From JBAXEO01 sp964541375 (GTDB lineage Bacteria; Actinomycetota; Coriobacteriia; Anaerosomatales; JAAXUF01): DNA of 60,052 bases. The DNA lies in the NCBI GenBank assembly GCA_964541375.1, contig CAZIPT010000004.1:1-60052 (forward strand), read 5' to 3'. Below the pieces are notes generated by a model. It did no database searches and was not told the origin of the DNA. It saw nothing but the letters and a program-made list of their open reading frames with translations. Below are positions 8,163 to 15,393 of this stretch, one piece after another. A program made the translations under genes and the position numbers. Numbering within the stretch: the stretch's first letter is position 1; each line of letters starts with the position of its first letter.

Positions 8163-8371
8163 GTCAGCGCCAACATCCTGGCCGGCGTGACGTGGGGTCT
8201 GTGGCACGCGCCGTTCATCTTGCTCGGATTCAACTATGGCAACCTGTGCATCCTGGGCATAGTCATGTGCGGGCGGCTCGTTCCTCCGGGCCGCTTGATG
8301 TGTCGGTCGAGGGAGTACTTGGGGTCAGTGTGTGCTCCAGCGATCATCTACCGAGCGAACGAAGGCGGGGT
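8163..8371 (+). pseudogene. 3' remnant of a CPBP (CAAX) intramembrane protease gene
   Basis: One frame reads NILAGVTWGLWHAPFILLGF, then ILGIVMC, RSREYLGSV and CAPAIIYRANE. This is the usual order of the second half of CPBP proteases (WGLWHAPF holds the conserved His; S.W.PAI.H is the last helix). The EExxR motif and the first half are absent, there is no start codon with a ribosome-binding site, and the last His is lost. It is a decayed fragment between the flavodoxin and lipoprotein genes. Confidence 0.7.
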
Positions 8372-8377
8372 GAGGAC

Positions 8378-8824
8378 GTGAACGTACGCATCGGCTCGGC
8401 ACTGCTCGCGCTGGTTCTGGCGGGGGTAGTGGCGGGATGCTCGGCAGGAAGTCCGGCCAAGAGTCCCGGCGGCGGTACCGCGCCAGCCGGGCAGACTGGC
8501 GGCCAGGGCGCTACGCAGGTAGCGCCGGGACTCTACGACCAGGCCGACGGGACGGTGCAGGCGGTCGGCAGGCTGGAGTATCGAGACCTCGAAGGCGGCA
8601 TGTGGGCGATCGTCGGCGGCAGTGAGGCAACCGGTGACGCGGGCAAGACTGTCGCCGTGATCGCCAACGCCAACGACCTGGGATCGCAGCTTCAGGCGCT
8701 CAAGGGAGAACAGGTGGTTGCCAAGGGGCAGAAGTTCGACGGCGCGTCGATCCGTATGGCCGGGCCCGAGATCACCGTGATGAGTATCGAGCGGGTATCG
8801 GACACTCACGGCGCAGCTCAGTAG
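8378..8824 (+). CDS. small lipoprotein of unknown function
   Basis: GTG at 8378 is preceded by GGGGTGAGGAC. The 148-residue product has a lipoprotein signal (lipobox VAGC) and a Gly/Pro/Ala spacer. A compact domain follows with VQAVGRLEYRDLEGGMW, VAVIAN and LKGEQVVAKG, which looks like a small OB-like beta fold. I do not recognise a family. It stands alone, with a strong terminator 48 bases after its stop. Confidence 0.65.
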   Translation: MNVRIGSALLALVLAGVVAGCSAGSPAKSPGGGTAPAGQTGGQGATQVAPGLYDQADGTVQAVGRLEYRDLEGGMWAIVGGSEATGDAGKTVAVIANANDLGSQLQALKGEQVVAKGQKFDGASIRMAGPEITVMSIERVSDTHGAAQ

Positions 8825-8872
8825 TCGCGCCCGACGCTGCGAGACAACCACTCCCGCTTCCTTCCCGGAACA

Positions 8873-8908
8873 CGAAGAAGCCCGGCTCTGCCAAACCGGG
8901 CTTCTTCG
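8873..8908 (+). terminator. intrinsic terminator after the lipoprotein gene
   Basis: A perfect 13-bp stem (CGAAGAAGCCCGG / CCGGGCTTCTTCG) with a short loop, followed by GTACAAGG. The stem's own CTTCTTC tract gives a partly U-rich end. Confidence 0.8.
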
Positions 8909-8922
8909 TACAAGGAGGGGGG

Positions 8923-9009
8923 ATGACTATGTGGTTTCTTGGGTTCGAGCCTTGGCTAGAGGCCTTTGCCGCAACCCCACTATCGGACATGCGTGCGAAG
9001 GCCAAATGA
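8923..9009 (+). CDS. 28-residue small ORF with very strong Shine-Dalgarno
   Basis: AAGGAGGGGGG lies immediately before ATG 8923, one of the best ribosome-binding sites in the window. The frame reads MTMWFLGFEPWLEAFAATPL and then SDMRAKAK before TGA. The peptide is hydrophobic and aromatic at its start and basic at its end. It lies between a terminator and the isoprenylcysteine-methyltransferase-like gene, starting 105 bases before it. It could be a small membrane protein or a leader peptide; I recognise no family. Confidence 0.45.
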   Translation: MTMWFLGFEPWLEAFAATPLSDMRAKAK

Positions 9010-9027
9010 ATCGGGTTTGGAGATAGT

Positions 9028-9543
9028 GTGGAGGATGGAGGTGCCCGCTTGAGCTCACGTGATCCTTGGTGGAAGGGCCGCCGAGGCGAGTGGTACGTCG
9101 TCGTCCAGGGCCTGCTGTTTGCGCTCGTCATTCTCGGGCCCCGCACCGCGCCCGGGCTGCCTGCGTGGGGCGCGCGAGCTGCGGCGGTCGCCTCGGCGAT
9201 CGGTCTCGTGCTGATGCTCCTGGGAGGCGCGCTCGCGGTCGCGGGGCTTCTTCGCTTGGGCGGCAACAACCTCACCGCGCTGCCCTACCCGCGCGAGGAG
9301 TCGACACTCGTCGTGACCGGCCCCTATCGGCTGGTACGCAACCCCATCTACAGCGGCCTGATCTTCGGTGCCTTTGGCTACGCGCTCTGGGTCAACGGAT
9401 GGCTGACGCTTCTCTACGCGCTGACGCTCTTCGTCTTCTTCGACATCAAGTCGCGAAAGGAAGAACGCTGGCTCGCCCAGAAGTTCTCGGACTACCCTGC
9501 GTATCAATCACGCGTGAAGAAGCTGATTCCCTGGGTCTACTGA
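9028..9543 (+). CDS. isoprenylcysteine carboxyl methyltransferase (ICMT)/PEMT-like membrane protein
   Basis: The protein has up to 171 residues and about four membrane helices. It shows the family signature LVVTGPYRLVRNPIYSG followed by a helix and a C-terminal KEERWLAQKF(S)DYPAYQ segment. RNPxY and the late Glu-Glu form the S-adenosylmethionine site in ICMT/phospholipid N-methyltransferase relatives. In bacteria these methylate lipids or unknown small substrates. The start could be GTG 9028 or TTG 9049; the latter has GGAGGT six bases upstream and gives MSSRDPWW. It converges on the BI-1 gene. Confidence 0.8.
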   Translation: MEDGGARLSSRDPWWKGRRGEWYVVVQGLLFALVILGPRTAPGLPAWGARAAAVASAIGLVLMLLGGALAVAGLLRLGGNNLTALPYPREESTLVVTGPYRLVRNPIYSGLIFGAFGYALWVNGWLTLLYALTLFVFFDIKSRKEERWLAQKFSDYPAYQSRVKKLIPWVY

Positions 9544-9583
9544 CTCGTCGCCCGCCCAGAAGGAGCCGCGAACACCAGCTGCG

Positions 9584-10357
9584 TCACCTTCGCAGGTAGC
9601 TCAGGAGTCGCAGCATCTCGAAGTAGAGCCAGACCAGCGTAGCCAGCAGCCCGAAAGCCGCATACCACTCCATCGAGGCAGGAGCGCCTTCGTTCACGCC
9701 CACTTCGATGAAGTGGTAGTCGAGGAAGAGGTTGAACGCCGCGACCGTGGCGGTGACGGCGCTGATCGCAAAGCCGAGCCAGCCGGACCCAAGCACGTTG
9801 ACGCCGAACAGCTGGAGCACGAAGAGCGCGAGATAGAGGAAGAGCACGCCAAACGTGGCCGCGACCACCACTTGGATGAACCGGCTGCTCACGCGCACGA
9901 TCCTGAACGAATAGAGCACCAGGGTCACGAGCATGACGCTGATCGTCGCGAGCAGCGCCTGCAGCACGATGCCCTGGTACTGCGCGTTGTAGACCTGCGA
10001 GATCGCGCCGCCCCAAGCGCCTGCAACGACCGCATAGAGAGGGCCGAGGACGATGGCGATCCCGGGGTTCTTCGCGGCCAAGAAGGTCATGCCGATCAGG
10101 CCGAGGTAGATGACCAGGAAGATCATCGCGCTCGACGGCCTCATCAGCGTGCCCACGTTGTTCCAGCCCACTGTGCCGGCGGTCAGCGCGATCGCGACGA
10201 GCAGCGTGGCCTTGATGCTCGTGCCGCCGATGGTCATGGTCTTCGCTTCGGCGGCCGCTCGCGCCGAGTCGCTCGTGGCCCCTAGGCCCGCGCCTGCGGC
10301 GGCGGCACCGCCAGCGGCGACCGCGAAGGTCTTGTCGTTGAGCATTGCGTTTGCCAT
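9584..10357 (-). CDS. Bax inhibitor-1/YccA-family membrane protein
   Basis: The 257-residue protein has a small-residue-rich cytoplasmic start (about 1-45) and then about seven membrane helices. The last contains FNLFLDYHFIEVGV and EWYAAFGLLATLVWLYFEML, the characteristic end of the actinobacterial Bax1-I family. Some bacterial relatives are pH-sensitive calcium leak channels; the function here is unproven. The conserved Asp in FLDYHFIE fits the family's pore-side acidic residue. Confidence 0.85.
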   Translation of the reverse strand: MANAMLNDKTFAVAAGGAAAAGAGLGATSDSARAAAEAKTMTIGGTSIKATLLVAIALTAGTVGWNNVGTLMRPSSAMIFLVIYLGLIGMTFLAAKNPGIAIVLGPLYAVVAGAWGGAISQVYNAQYQGIVLQALLATISVMLVTLVLYSFRIVRVSSRFIQVVVAATFGVLFLYLALFVLQLFGVNVLGSGWLGFAISAVTATVAAFNLFLDYHFIEVGVNEGAPASMEWYAAFGLLATLVWLYFEMLRLLSYLRR

Positions 10358-10457
10358 CGGAGCTCCTGTTCGGTGTCGATCAGTCTTGCGTGGTCTCTAC
10401 CCGCCTCGGCGCGCGGCGCAACCGGCGAGGCGGGTCGGTCAACTCCAGCGTGGTCCT

Positions 10458-10838
10458 CTACACAAGCCGACCGACCATGATGCCCGCGAACACGGCCGCC
10501 AGCCCAACCGCCGCCGAGCCGAACATGTTGAGTGCTCCCTGCAGGTAGAGTCCGCGCTGCATGAGCACGATGCTCTCGTAGGACAGCGTCGAGAACGTGG
10601 TGTAGCCGCCCAGGATTCCCACTCCCAGGAACAGACGCCACACCGGGGGTATGAGTGCTCGCTCGGCCGATATCGCCATCACGATGCCCAGCAGGAACGC
10701 GCCGGAAATGTTGACGATGAATGTCCCCCACGGAAGCGACCCGCCCCAGCGCTCGACGGTCCACCAGCTCAGCACGTAGCGCAGCCCACCGCCGATCCCC
10801 GCTCCGGCAACAACGGCAGCGACGTCGGTCGGGTTCAC
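10458..10838 (-). CDS. crcB: CrcB/Fluc fluoride channel
   Basis: The start is GTG 10838, preceded by GGAGGTGTACGACC. The 126-residue protein has four membrane helices with the family signatures GAGIGGGLRYV, GTFIVNISGAFLLGI and GGYTTFSTLSYES. Fluc channels are dual-topology dimers that let fluoride leave the cytoplasm. Many bacteria have two crcB copies side by side; only one is here, so it should form homodimers. I saw no fluoride riboswitch upstream. Confidence 0.93.
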   Translation of the reverse strand: MNPTDVAAVVAGAGIGGGLRYVLSWWTVERWGGSLPWGTFIVNISGAFLLGIVMAISAERALIPPVWRLFLGVGILGGYTTFSTLSYESIVLMQRGLYLQGALNMFGSAAVGLAAVFAGIMVGRLV

Positions 10839-11004
10839 GGTCGTACACCTCCACGTCCAGGGACTTGCGGCCGATGGCGAGCACCAGGCGCTCCCTCGGG
10901 GTCGATCGCTGGCTTGCCGCGCAAAGCATAGCGCACGGCACTTGCAGCCACTTTGCTCTGCGGGTACTGTTTCGATAGGCGTCGAACTTCCGAGGAGACC
11001 ATTC

Positions 11005-11364
11005 ATGCACCCCACCGCCGAGCAGTCCCAACGCACCGATCTGCTCTTCAAGGCACTCGCGTCGAGCGTACGACGCGAGATCATCACCATGCTCGCGACG
11101 GCCACCGGCGAAAGCGACGGGCGTTGTTGCGGGGACGAGGTGTGTGCCTGCACGTTTGCGGAGCGTCTCGGGCTGGGTGCGCCGACCATCTCTCACCACA
11201 TGAAGATCCTGCTTGACGCGGGCCTCGTGACCGCCGAGAAGCGCGGCCTGTGGGTCTACTACCGGCTCGCGCCCTCCGCACTCGCCGATGTCGCGGCGGC
11301 CGTATCCGGACTCGCGAACATCGAGACGCTCGCGGGCGGGGACACGGGGTGTGCGTGCGGCTGA
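11005..11364 (+). CDS. ArsR-family metal-sensing repressor
   Basis: ATG 11005 is preceded by GAGGAG; the product has 119 residues. A winged-helix DNA-binding core is clear (FAERLGLGAPTISHHMKIL recognition region, then GLWVYYRL wing). The sensing region reads RCCGDEVCACTF, a Cys-enriched version of the ELCVCDL site of ArsR/SmtB proteins, and the C terminus ends CACG. These thiols suit As(III), Sb(III), Cd or Zn. It is divergent from crcB (166 bases apart), and its stop overlaps the start of the next gene, so it may control either. Confidence 0.88.
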   Translation: MHPTAEQSQRTDLLFKALASSVRREIITMLATATGESDGRCCGDEVCACTFAERLGLGAPTISHHMKILLDAGLVTAEKRGLWVYYRLAPSALADVAAAVSGLANIETLAGGDTGCACG

Positions 11365-12290
11365 AAGACCGCCTCTCGAGAGCGGCCACCGCACTTGGAA
11401 TCGTGCTGGCGCTCTGGTGCGCGGCTCCCGAATCCGCAGTCGCTTGGGCGAACGGCCCGCAGTTCGGGGAGGGGTTCGGCACCCATGACTGGGTGCTCTA
11501 CCAGGCAAATCAGAGTGCCCGACAGGCAGGCTACGACTGGGTCGACTGGCCCACCGCGCAGTCGGCCACCGACGATCCCGACATGGTCATCCGCGATTTC
11601 TACTACCACGCGTACGACCGTACCGGCGTTCCCTACGGCGACTCCCCGGCCCGCGTCGCAGAGCTCTATCGACAGGCGGTCGACGAGCTGCGAGGAGGCG
11701 ACCGGCTCGCAGCCAGCCGCACTCTCGGCCTGCTCTCGCACTATCTCTCGGATACCGCGAATCCGCTCCACACCGACCAGTCGCCAGCGGAGTCGAAGAT
11801 ACACTCGCGCTATGAGGACGCGCTCGATGACCGGACTGGTTCTCCAAGCGACGAAGCCGCGCTGCTCAAGCCGCATACCGCAGTGCCGACGCGCGACGCC
11901 GCCGCGCTCACGGTGCAGCTCGCCTCCGAGGCGAACTCGGACTACATAGCGCTGGTCTCGGGCTTCTCGGCAGGGGGCAACACGCCGGAGGTGGAGCAGA
12001 TCTCGGCGAGAGCGCTGAGTGCGGCAGTGGGCGCGGTCGCCGACACGATCGCGGGGATCAGCGTGGACGCGGGCCGGGAGCGAGGGGCCGCCGGGGCCCC
12101 GGAAGCGGATGCAGGGCAGGCCGCTGCCAGGAGCGCGTCGGTGGCGGACGAGGGGCGCGGAGCGGGTTCGCCGCTGCTGGCCACAGAGCTCCTACCGGGT
12201 GCGCTCTGGTGTGTGGTGGGCGTGGTCCTGGGCCTGGCCCTCGTGGCCGTGCTTGCGGCGGTAGTGCTGCTGCGCAAGAGGCGCGGTTAG
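11355..12290 (+). CDS. secreted zinc-dependent phospholipase C-like protein
   Basis: GTG 11355 (or GTG 11349) overlaps the ArsR stop by a few bases, implying translational coupling. About 311 residues: signal peptide ending SAVAWANG, then a domain with GFGTHDWVLYQAN, DPDMVIRDFYYHAYDR and LGLLSHYLSDTANPLHTD. Regularly spaced His and Asp with a Trp at the mature N terminus are the marks of the zinc-dependent phospholipase C/S1-P1 nuclease fold. After a low-complexity stretch a C-terminal membrane helix and RKRRG end suggest surface anchoring. Substrate unknown. It meets the amidase gene tail to tail with a 4-base overlap. Confidence 0.75.
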   Translation: MRLKDRLSRAATALGIVLALWCAAPESAVAWANGPQFGEGFGTHDWVLYQANQSARQAGYDWVDWPTAQSATDDPDMVIRDFYYHAYDRTGVPYGDSPARVAELYRQAVDELRGGDRLAASRTLGLLSHYLSDTANPLHTDQSPAESKIHSRYEDALDDRTGSPSDEAALLKPHTAVPTRDAAALTVQLASEANSDYIALVSGFSAGGNTPEVEQISARALSAAVGAVADTIAGISVDAGRERGAAGAPEADAGQAAARSASVADEGRGAGSPLLATELLPGALWCVVGVVLGLALVAVLAAVVLLRKRRG

Positions 12291-13267
12291 CGCGTCGAGT
12301 TCAGGTAGGCGACGACGCCGTCGCTGATGCCCGTCGCGAGTTTCTGCTGGTAAGCAGGGGTTGCGAGCAGCCGATCCTCGGCGGCGTTGGACATCATCCC
12401 CATCTCTACTATGACCGCAGGAACCTTACTCCAGTTGAAGCCGCTCATCGCCGCAGTCGGCATGATCCCGCGGTCCTTGGCGCCCGTTGTCTTCAATGCC
12501 GCCGAATGGATCGCCTTGCCTGCCTTGGCCGACGGCGCCACGATGGGCCCCGTCCATTGGTTCTTGGCGGGCACCATGGTCAGCAGACCGTGAAGGCTGC
12601 GGTTGGTCACGTCGTCGCAGTGGATGCGGAGCAGCAGGTCAGCGCCTGCCTTGTTGGCGATTGCCGCGCGCTGCGAGTTGCTGATGTTCACGTTCTGTGA
12701 CGTTCGGACCATGATCACTTTCACGCCACGCGCCTGAAGCTCCTTTTGGATGAGGAGCGAGACCTTGAGGTTGACGGCGGACTCGAGTTGGCGGGTCGCC
12801 GAGCCGCTCGCGCCGCTGGTGACCGAGGGCTTGGTCGTCTTGGCACCGGGTCCTATCGGCTCGGGCGTGTTGCTGCCTTTGCCCTGGTGGCCTGCGTCGA
12901 TCACGACTACGAATGCGCCGTTCTTGGTGGTCGTCGCGGGAGGTGGCGTGGGCGCAGGGGCAACCGCCTTGGGCTTGGGAGCGGGGGGCGTCGCCTTGAC
13001 GACGGGCTTGCTTGCGGCTGCCGATTCAGCGCTGCTCACGGTGGGCGTGGCCGGCTTGGCGACTACTCGCGGTTCGATGGAGGGCTTGGCTACAGGGACG
13101 TCGATGGTCTTGGTCGTGTCCGGGCCGACCATGGCACCCGCGAACGCGAACACGCCCCACCCGGCGAGCGCCACGGCGACCAGGATACCCACAAGCGTGA
13201 CGACGATCCGCGTGACTGACGCGGAGTCATCTCGGCGATGCCTGTAGCCTGGATCTGCGGGAGCCAT
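12287..13267 (-). CDS. N-acetylmuramoyl-L-alanine amidase (Amidase_3)
   Basis: The 326-residue protein has an N-terminal membrane anchor (about 19-45), a Pro/Ala-rich linker (to about 110) and a catalytic domain. The zinc ligands and catalytic Glu are visible: VVIDAGHQG (His), QLESAVNL (Glu), LLRIHCDD (His) and VPAVIVEMGMMSN (Glu). The family cleaves the amide between N-acetylmuramic acid and L-alanine of peptidoglycan. It is the last gene of the minus-strand wall cluster, 119 bases after the PASTA kinase, and could be transcribed with it. Confidence 0.92.
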   Translation of the reverse strand: MAPADPGYRHRRDDSASVTRIVVTLVGILVAVALAGWGVFAFAGAMVGPDTTKTIDVPVAKPSIEPRVVAKPATPTVSSAESAAASKPVVKATPPAPKPKAVAPAPTPPPATTTKNGAFVVVIDAGHQGKGSNTPEPIGPGAKTTKPSVTSGASGSATRQLESAVNLKVSLLIQKELQARGVKVIMVRTSQNVNISNSQRAAIANKAGADLLLRIHCDDVTNRSLHGLLTMVPAKNQWTGPIVAPSAKAGKAIHSAALKTTGAKDRGIMPTAAMSGFNWSKVPAVIVEMGMMSNAAEDRLLATPAYQQKLATGISDGVVAYLNSTR

Positions 13268-13386
13268 GTTTCTCCGTCACTTTGGGCACGTTCTCCAACG
13301 AGCGCGGTTCGAACTCGAGCGCGTTCCAGTCGTGGTAAAGAGAACCCTATGCCAACCACGGCAGGTGTTGAGGCCGCGCCCGACCG

Positions 13387-15267
13387 CTAGGGCGTCGGCG
13401 TTGGCCCATCGATCGTGATGGTGACGGTGGAACCGATGTCGGCTCGCTTGCCGGCGATGGGGTCTTGGCTGGTGACCGCGAGCGTGTTCGAGCCCGCCGC
13501 CACCACGACGGTGACCTTGAAGCCGGCTCCGGTCAGCGCGGATCGGGCCTCGGCCTCGGTCTTGCCGATGACTGCAGGCACGAGCGCAGTCGCCGGGCCG
13601 CTGGCCACCGTGATGCTGACCGTGGAGCCCTTGGCCACCGAGACACCGCTGGGCGGGTTCTGGGACATGACCGAGCCCTTATCCACCTTGTCGCTCGTGG
13701 ACTCTCGGGTCGAGACCTTGAACCCGGCCTTCTGAAGCGTCGAGGTTGCTGATGACTGCGACTTTCCGGTGACATCGGGAACCTGTATGAGCTCGGTCCC
13801 GCGAGATACGACGTAGCTGACCACACTGCCCTTCGCCGCCTGGGTGCCCCCGGCCGGAGTCTGCTTGAAGACGGTCCCGGAGGTGACGTCCTTGTTGAAC
13901 TCCGACGGGAGCGCTTGCGGGCTGAAGCCCGCTGTCTCAAGCGCCTTGAACGCCTCGGACTCCGTCATGCCCGTGACGGTGGGCACCGAGCTGAGGTTCG
14001 GGCCCCGGGAAAGCGTCAGCGCGACGGAGGTGCCCTTCTTCGCGCTGGAGTTGGCCGCCGGTTGCTGGCTGACCACTGAGCCCGCAGGCACGGCGTCGGA
14101 GAAGTCGTCTGTCACGGCGCCTACAACGAAGCCGGCTTGGGTCAGGAGCGTCTGGGCCTCGGCGCGTGTCTTGCCGGTGACGTCGGGGATGGCGGCGCTC
14201 TTGGGACCGAAGGCGCCCATGCCCCAAGCTACGCCGAGACCGGCCATCGCGAGCAGCGCGACGGCAAGAATCCAAGGCCACACAGGGCGCTTCTTGGCAA
14301 CCGGACTGCGTGCACTCTGCTGGCCGTAGCCGTCGGAGCCAGCGGTGCCGACGGAGGGGAGCACGGACGTGGCGTCCATCCGAGCGGCCGCGGCTGCCGC
14401 GGCGCCGCCCGCAACCATTGCGCCGGCGGCTGCCGATGCTGCGTGTACCGGCTCGCCCGCGACCACGCGCCGCAGATCCTGGCGCATCTCATCCGGCGAC
14501 GAATACCGGTCCGGCGCCCGCTTCTGCATGGCCTTGACGATGATCGCCTCGAGGCCCGGATCGATCTGGCTATTGCGAGCGCTCGGCGGCAGGGGCTGCT
14601 CGTTGACCTGCTTCAGCGCCACGGCGACGGGTGTATCGGCATCGAACGGCAGTGTGCCGGTCACGCATTCGTAGAGCACGACGCCGAGCGAATAGAGGTC
14701 GCTCGCGCCCGTGAGCTCCTTGCCCTGGGCCTGCTCGGGCGACACGTAGTGCGCGGTGCCGAGAACGGAGCCGGTCTGCGTCATGGTGGAGTTGCCCGCT
14801 CGAGCGATGCCGAAGTCCATGACCTTCACCGAGCCATCAGGCTGCACCATGATGTTGTGCGGCTTGATGTCCCGGTGGATGATGTCGTAGCCGTGGGCGA
14901 CCGAAAGTGCCGATGCGACCTGCGCGCCGATATCGGCGACCTTCTTGGAGGGCAGCGCACCCTTGTCCAGGATGATCGACTTCAGGTCGGTTCCTCGGAC
15001 GTATTCCATGACGATGTAGTAGGTGTCGCCGTCGGCGCCCCAGTCGTACATGTTCACGATGTTGGGGCTCTGGAGGTTGGCTGCCGCCTGGGCTTCCTGG
15101 CGGAAGCGCGAAGCGAAGGCCGGATCGGACGCGTAGCGAGCGTGCATCACCTTGACGGCGACGGTGCGCCCGAGCGTCTCGTCCACAGCCTTGTACACGT
15201 CGGCCATACCGCCGGTGCCGATCTTCTCGGTCACGCGGTACCTGCGGCCAAATACCAGATCTTCCAC
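13387..15267 (-). CDS. pknB: PASTA-domain Ser/Thr protein kinase
   Basis: The 626-residue protein (GTG start) has a Hanks-type kinase domain (about 9-265) with GTGGMADVYKAVD, VAVKVMHA, HRDIKPHNI, DFGIARA and a Thr-rich activation loop. A juxtamembrane linker and one membrane helix (about 328-350) follow, then four PASTA repeats (about 354-620) outside the cell. PASTA domains bind muropeptides or lipid II, and PknB-type kinases couple wall state to division and synthesis. It is downstream of the SEDS::PBP fusion and the PP2C phosphatase that would oppose it, the standard actinobacterial arrangement. Confidence 0.96.
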   Translation of the reverse strand: MEDLVFGRRYRVTEKIGTGGMADVYKAVDETLGRTVAVKVMHARYASDPAFASRFRQEAQAAANLQSPNIVNMYDWGADGDTYYIVMEYVRGTDLKSIILDKGALPSKKVADIGAQVASALSVAHGYDIIHRDIKPHNIMVQPDGSVKVMDFGIARAGNSTMTQTGSVLGTAHYVSPEQAQGKELTGASDLYSLGVVLYECVTGTLPFDADTPVAVALKQVNEQPLPPSARNSQIDPGLEAIIVKAMQKRAPDRYSSPDEMRQDLRRVVAGEPVHAASAAAGAMVAGGAAAAAAARMDATSVLPSVGTAGSDGYGQQSARSPVAKKRPVWPWILAVALLAMAGLGVAWGMGAFGPKSAAIPDVTGKTRAEAQTLLTQAGFVVGAVTDDFSDAVPAGSVVSQQPAANSSAKKGTSVALTLSRGPNLSSVPTVTGMTESEAFKALETAGFSPQALPSEFNKDVTSGTVFKQTPAGGTQAAKGSVVSYVVSRGTELIQVPDVTGKSQSSATSTLQKAGFKVSTRESTSDKVDKGSVMSQNPPSGVSVAKGSTVSITVASGPATALVPAVIGKTEAEARSALTGAGFKVTVVVAAGSNTLAVTSQDPIAGKRADIGSTVTITIDGPTPTP

Positions 15268-15393
15268 GTAGAGCCCCCGTGCTCGTCACCTGCGGGAAAG
15301 ATTCCCCACTGCCGATATTCTAGTCTACTTATCCAGCTTCTCAGGCCCTATGACCCCGCGCGTTTCCGCAGCGTTGCCGCATGGCCGTTGTGC

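Noticed and set aside
10839..11004. Fluoride riboswitch in front of crcB
   Set aside because: The leader lacks the conserved GGNGATGG...CGCC and pseudoknot pattern.
10282..11508. 408-codon minus-strand frame spanning crcB and the ArsR gene
   Set aside because: It covers crcB in another frame and the ArsR gene antisense, with no family signature of its own.
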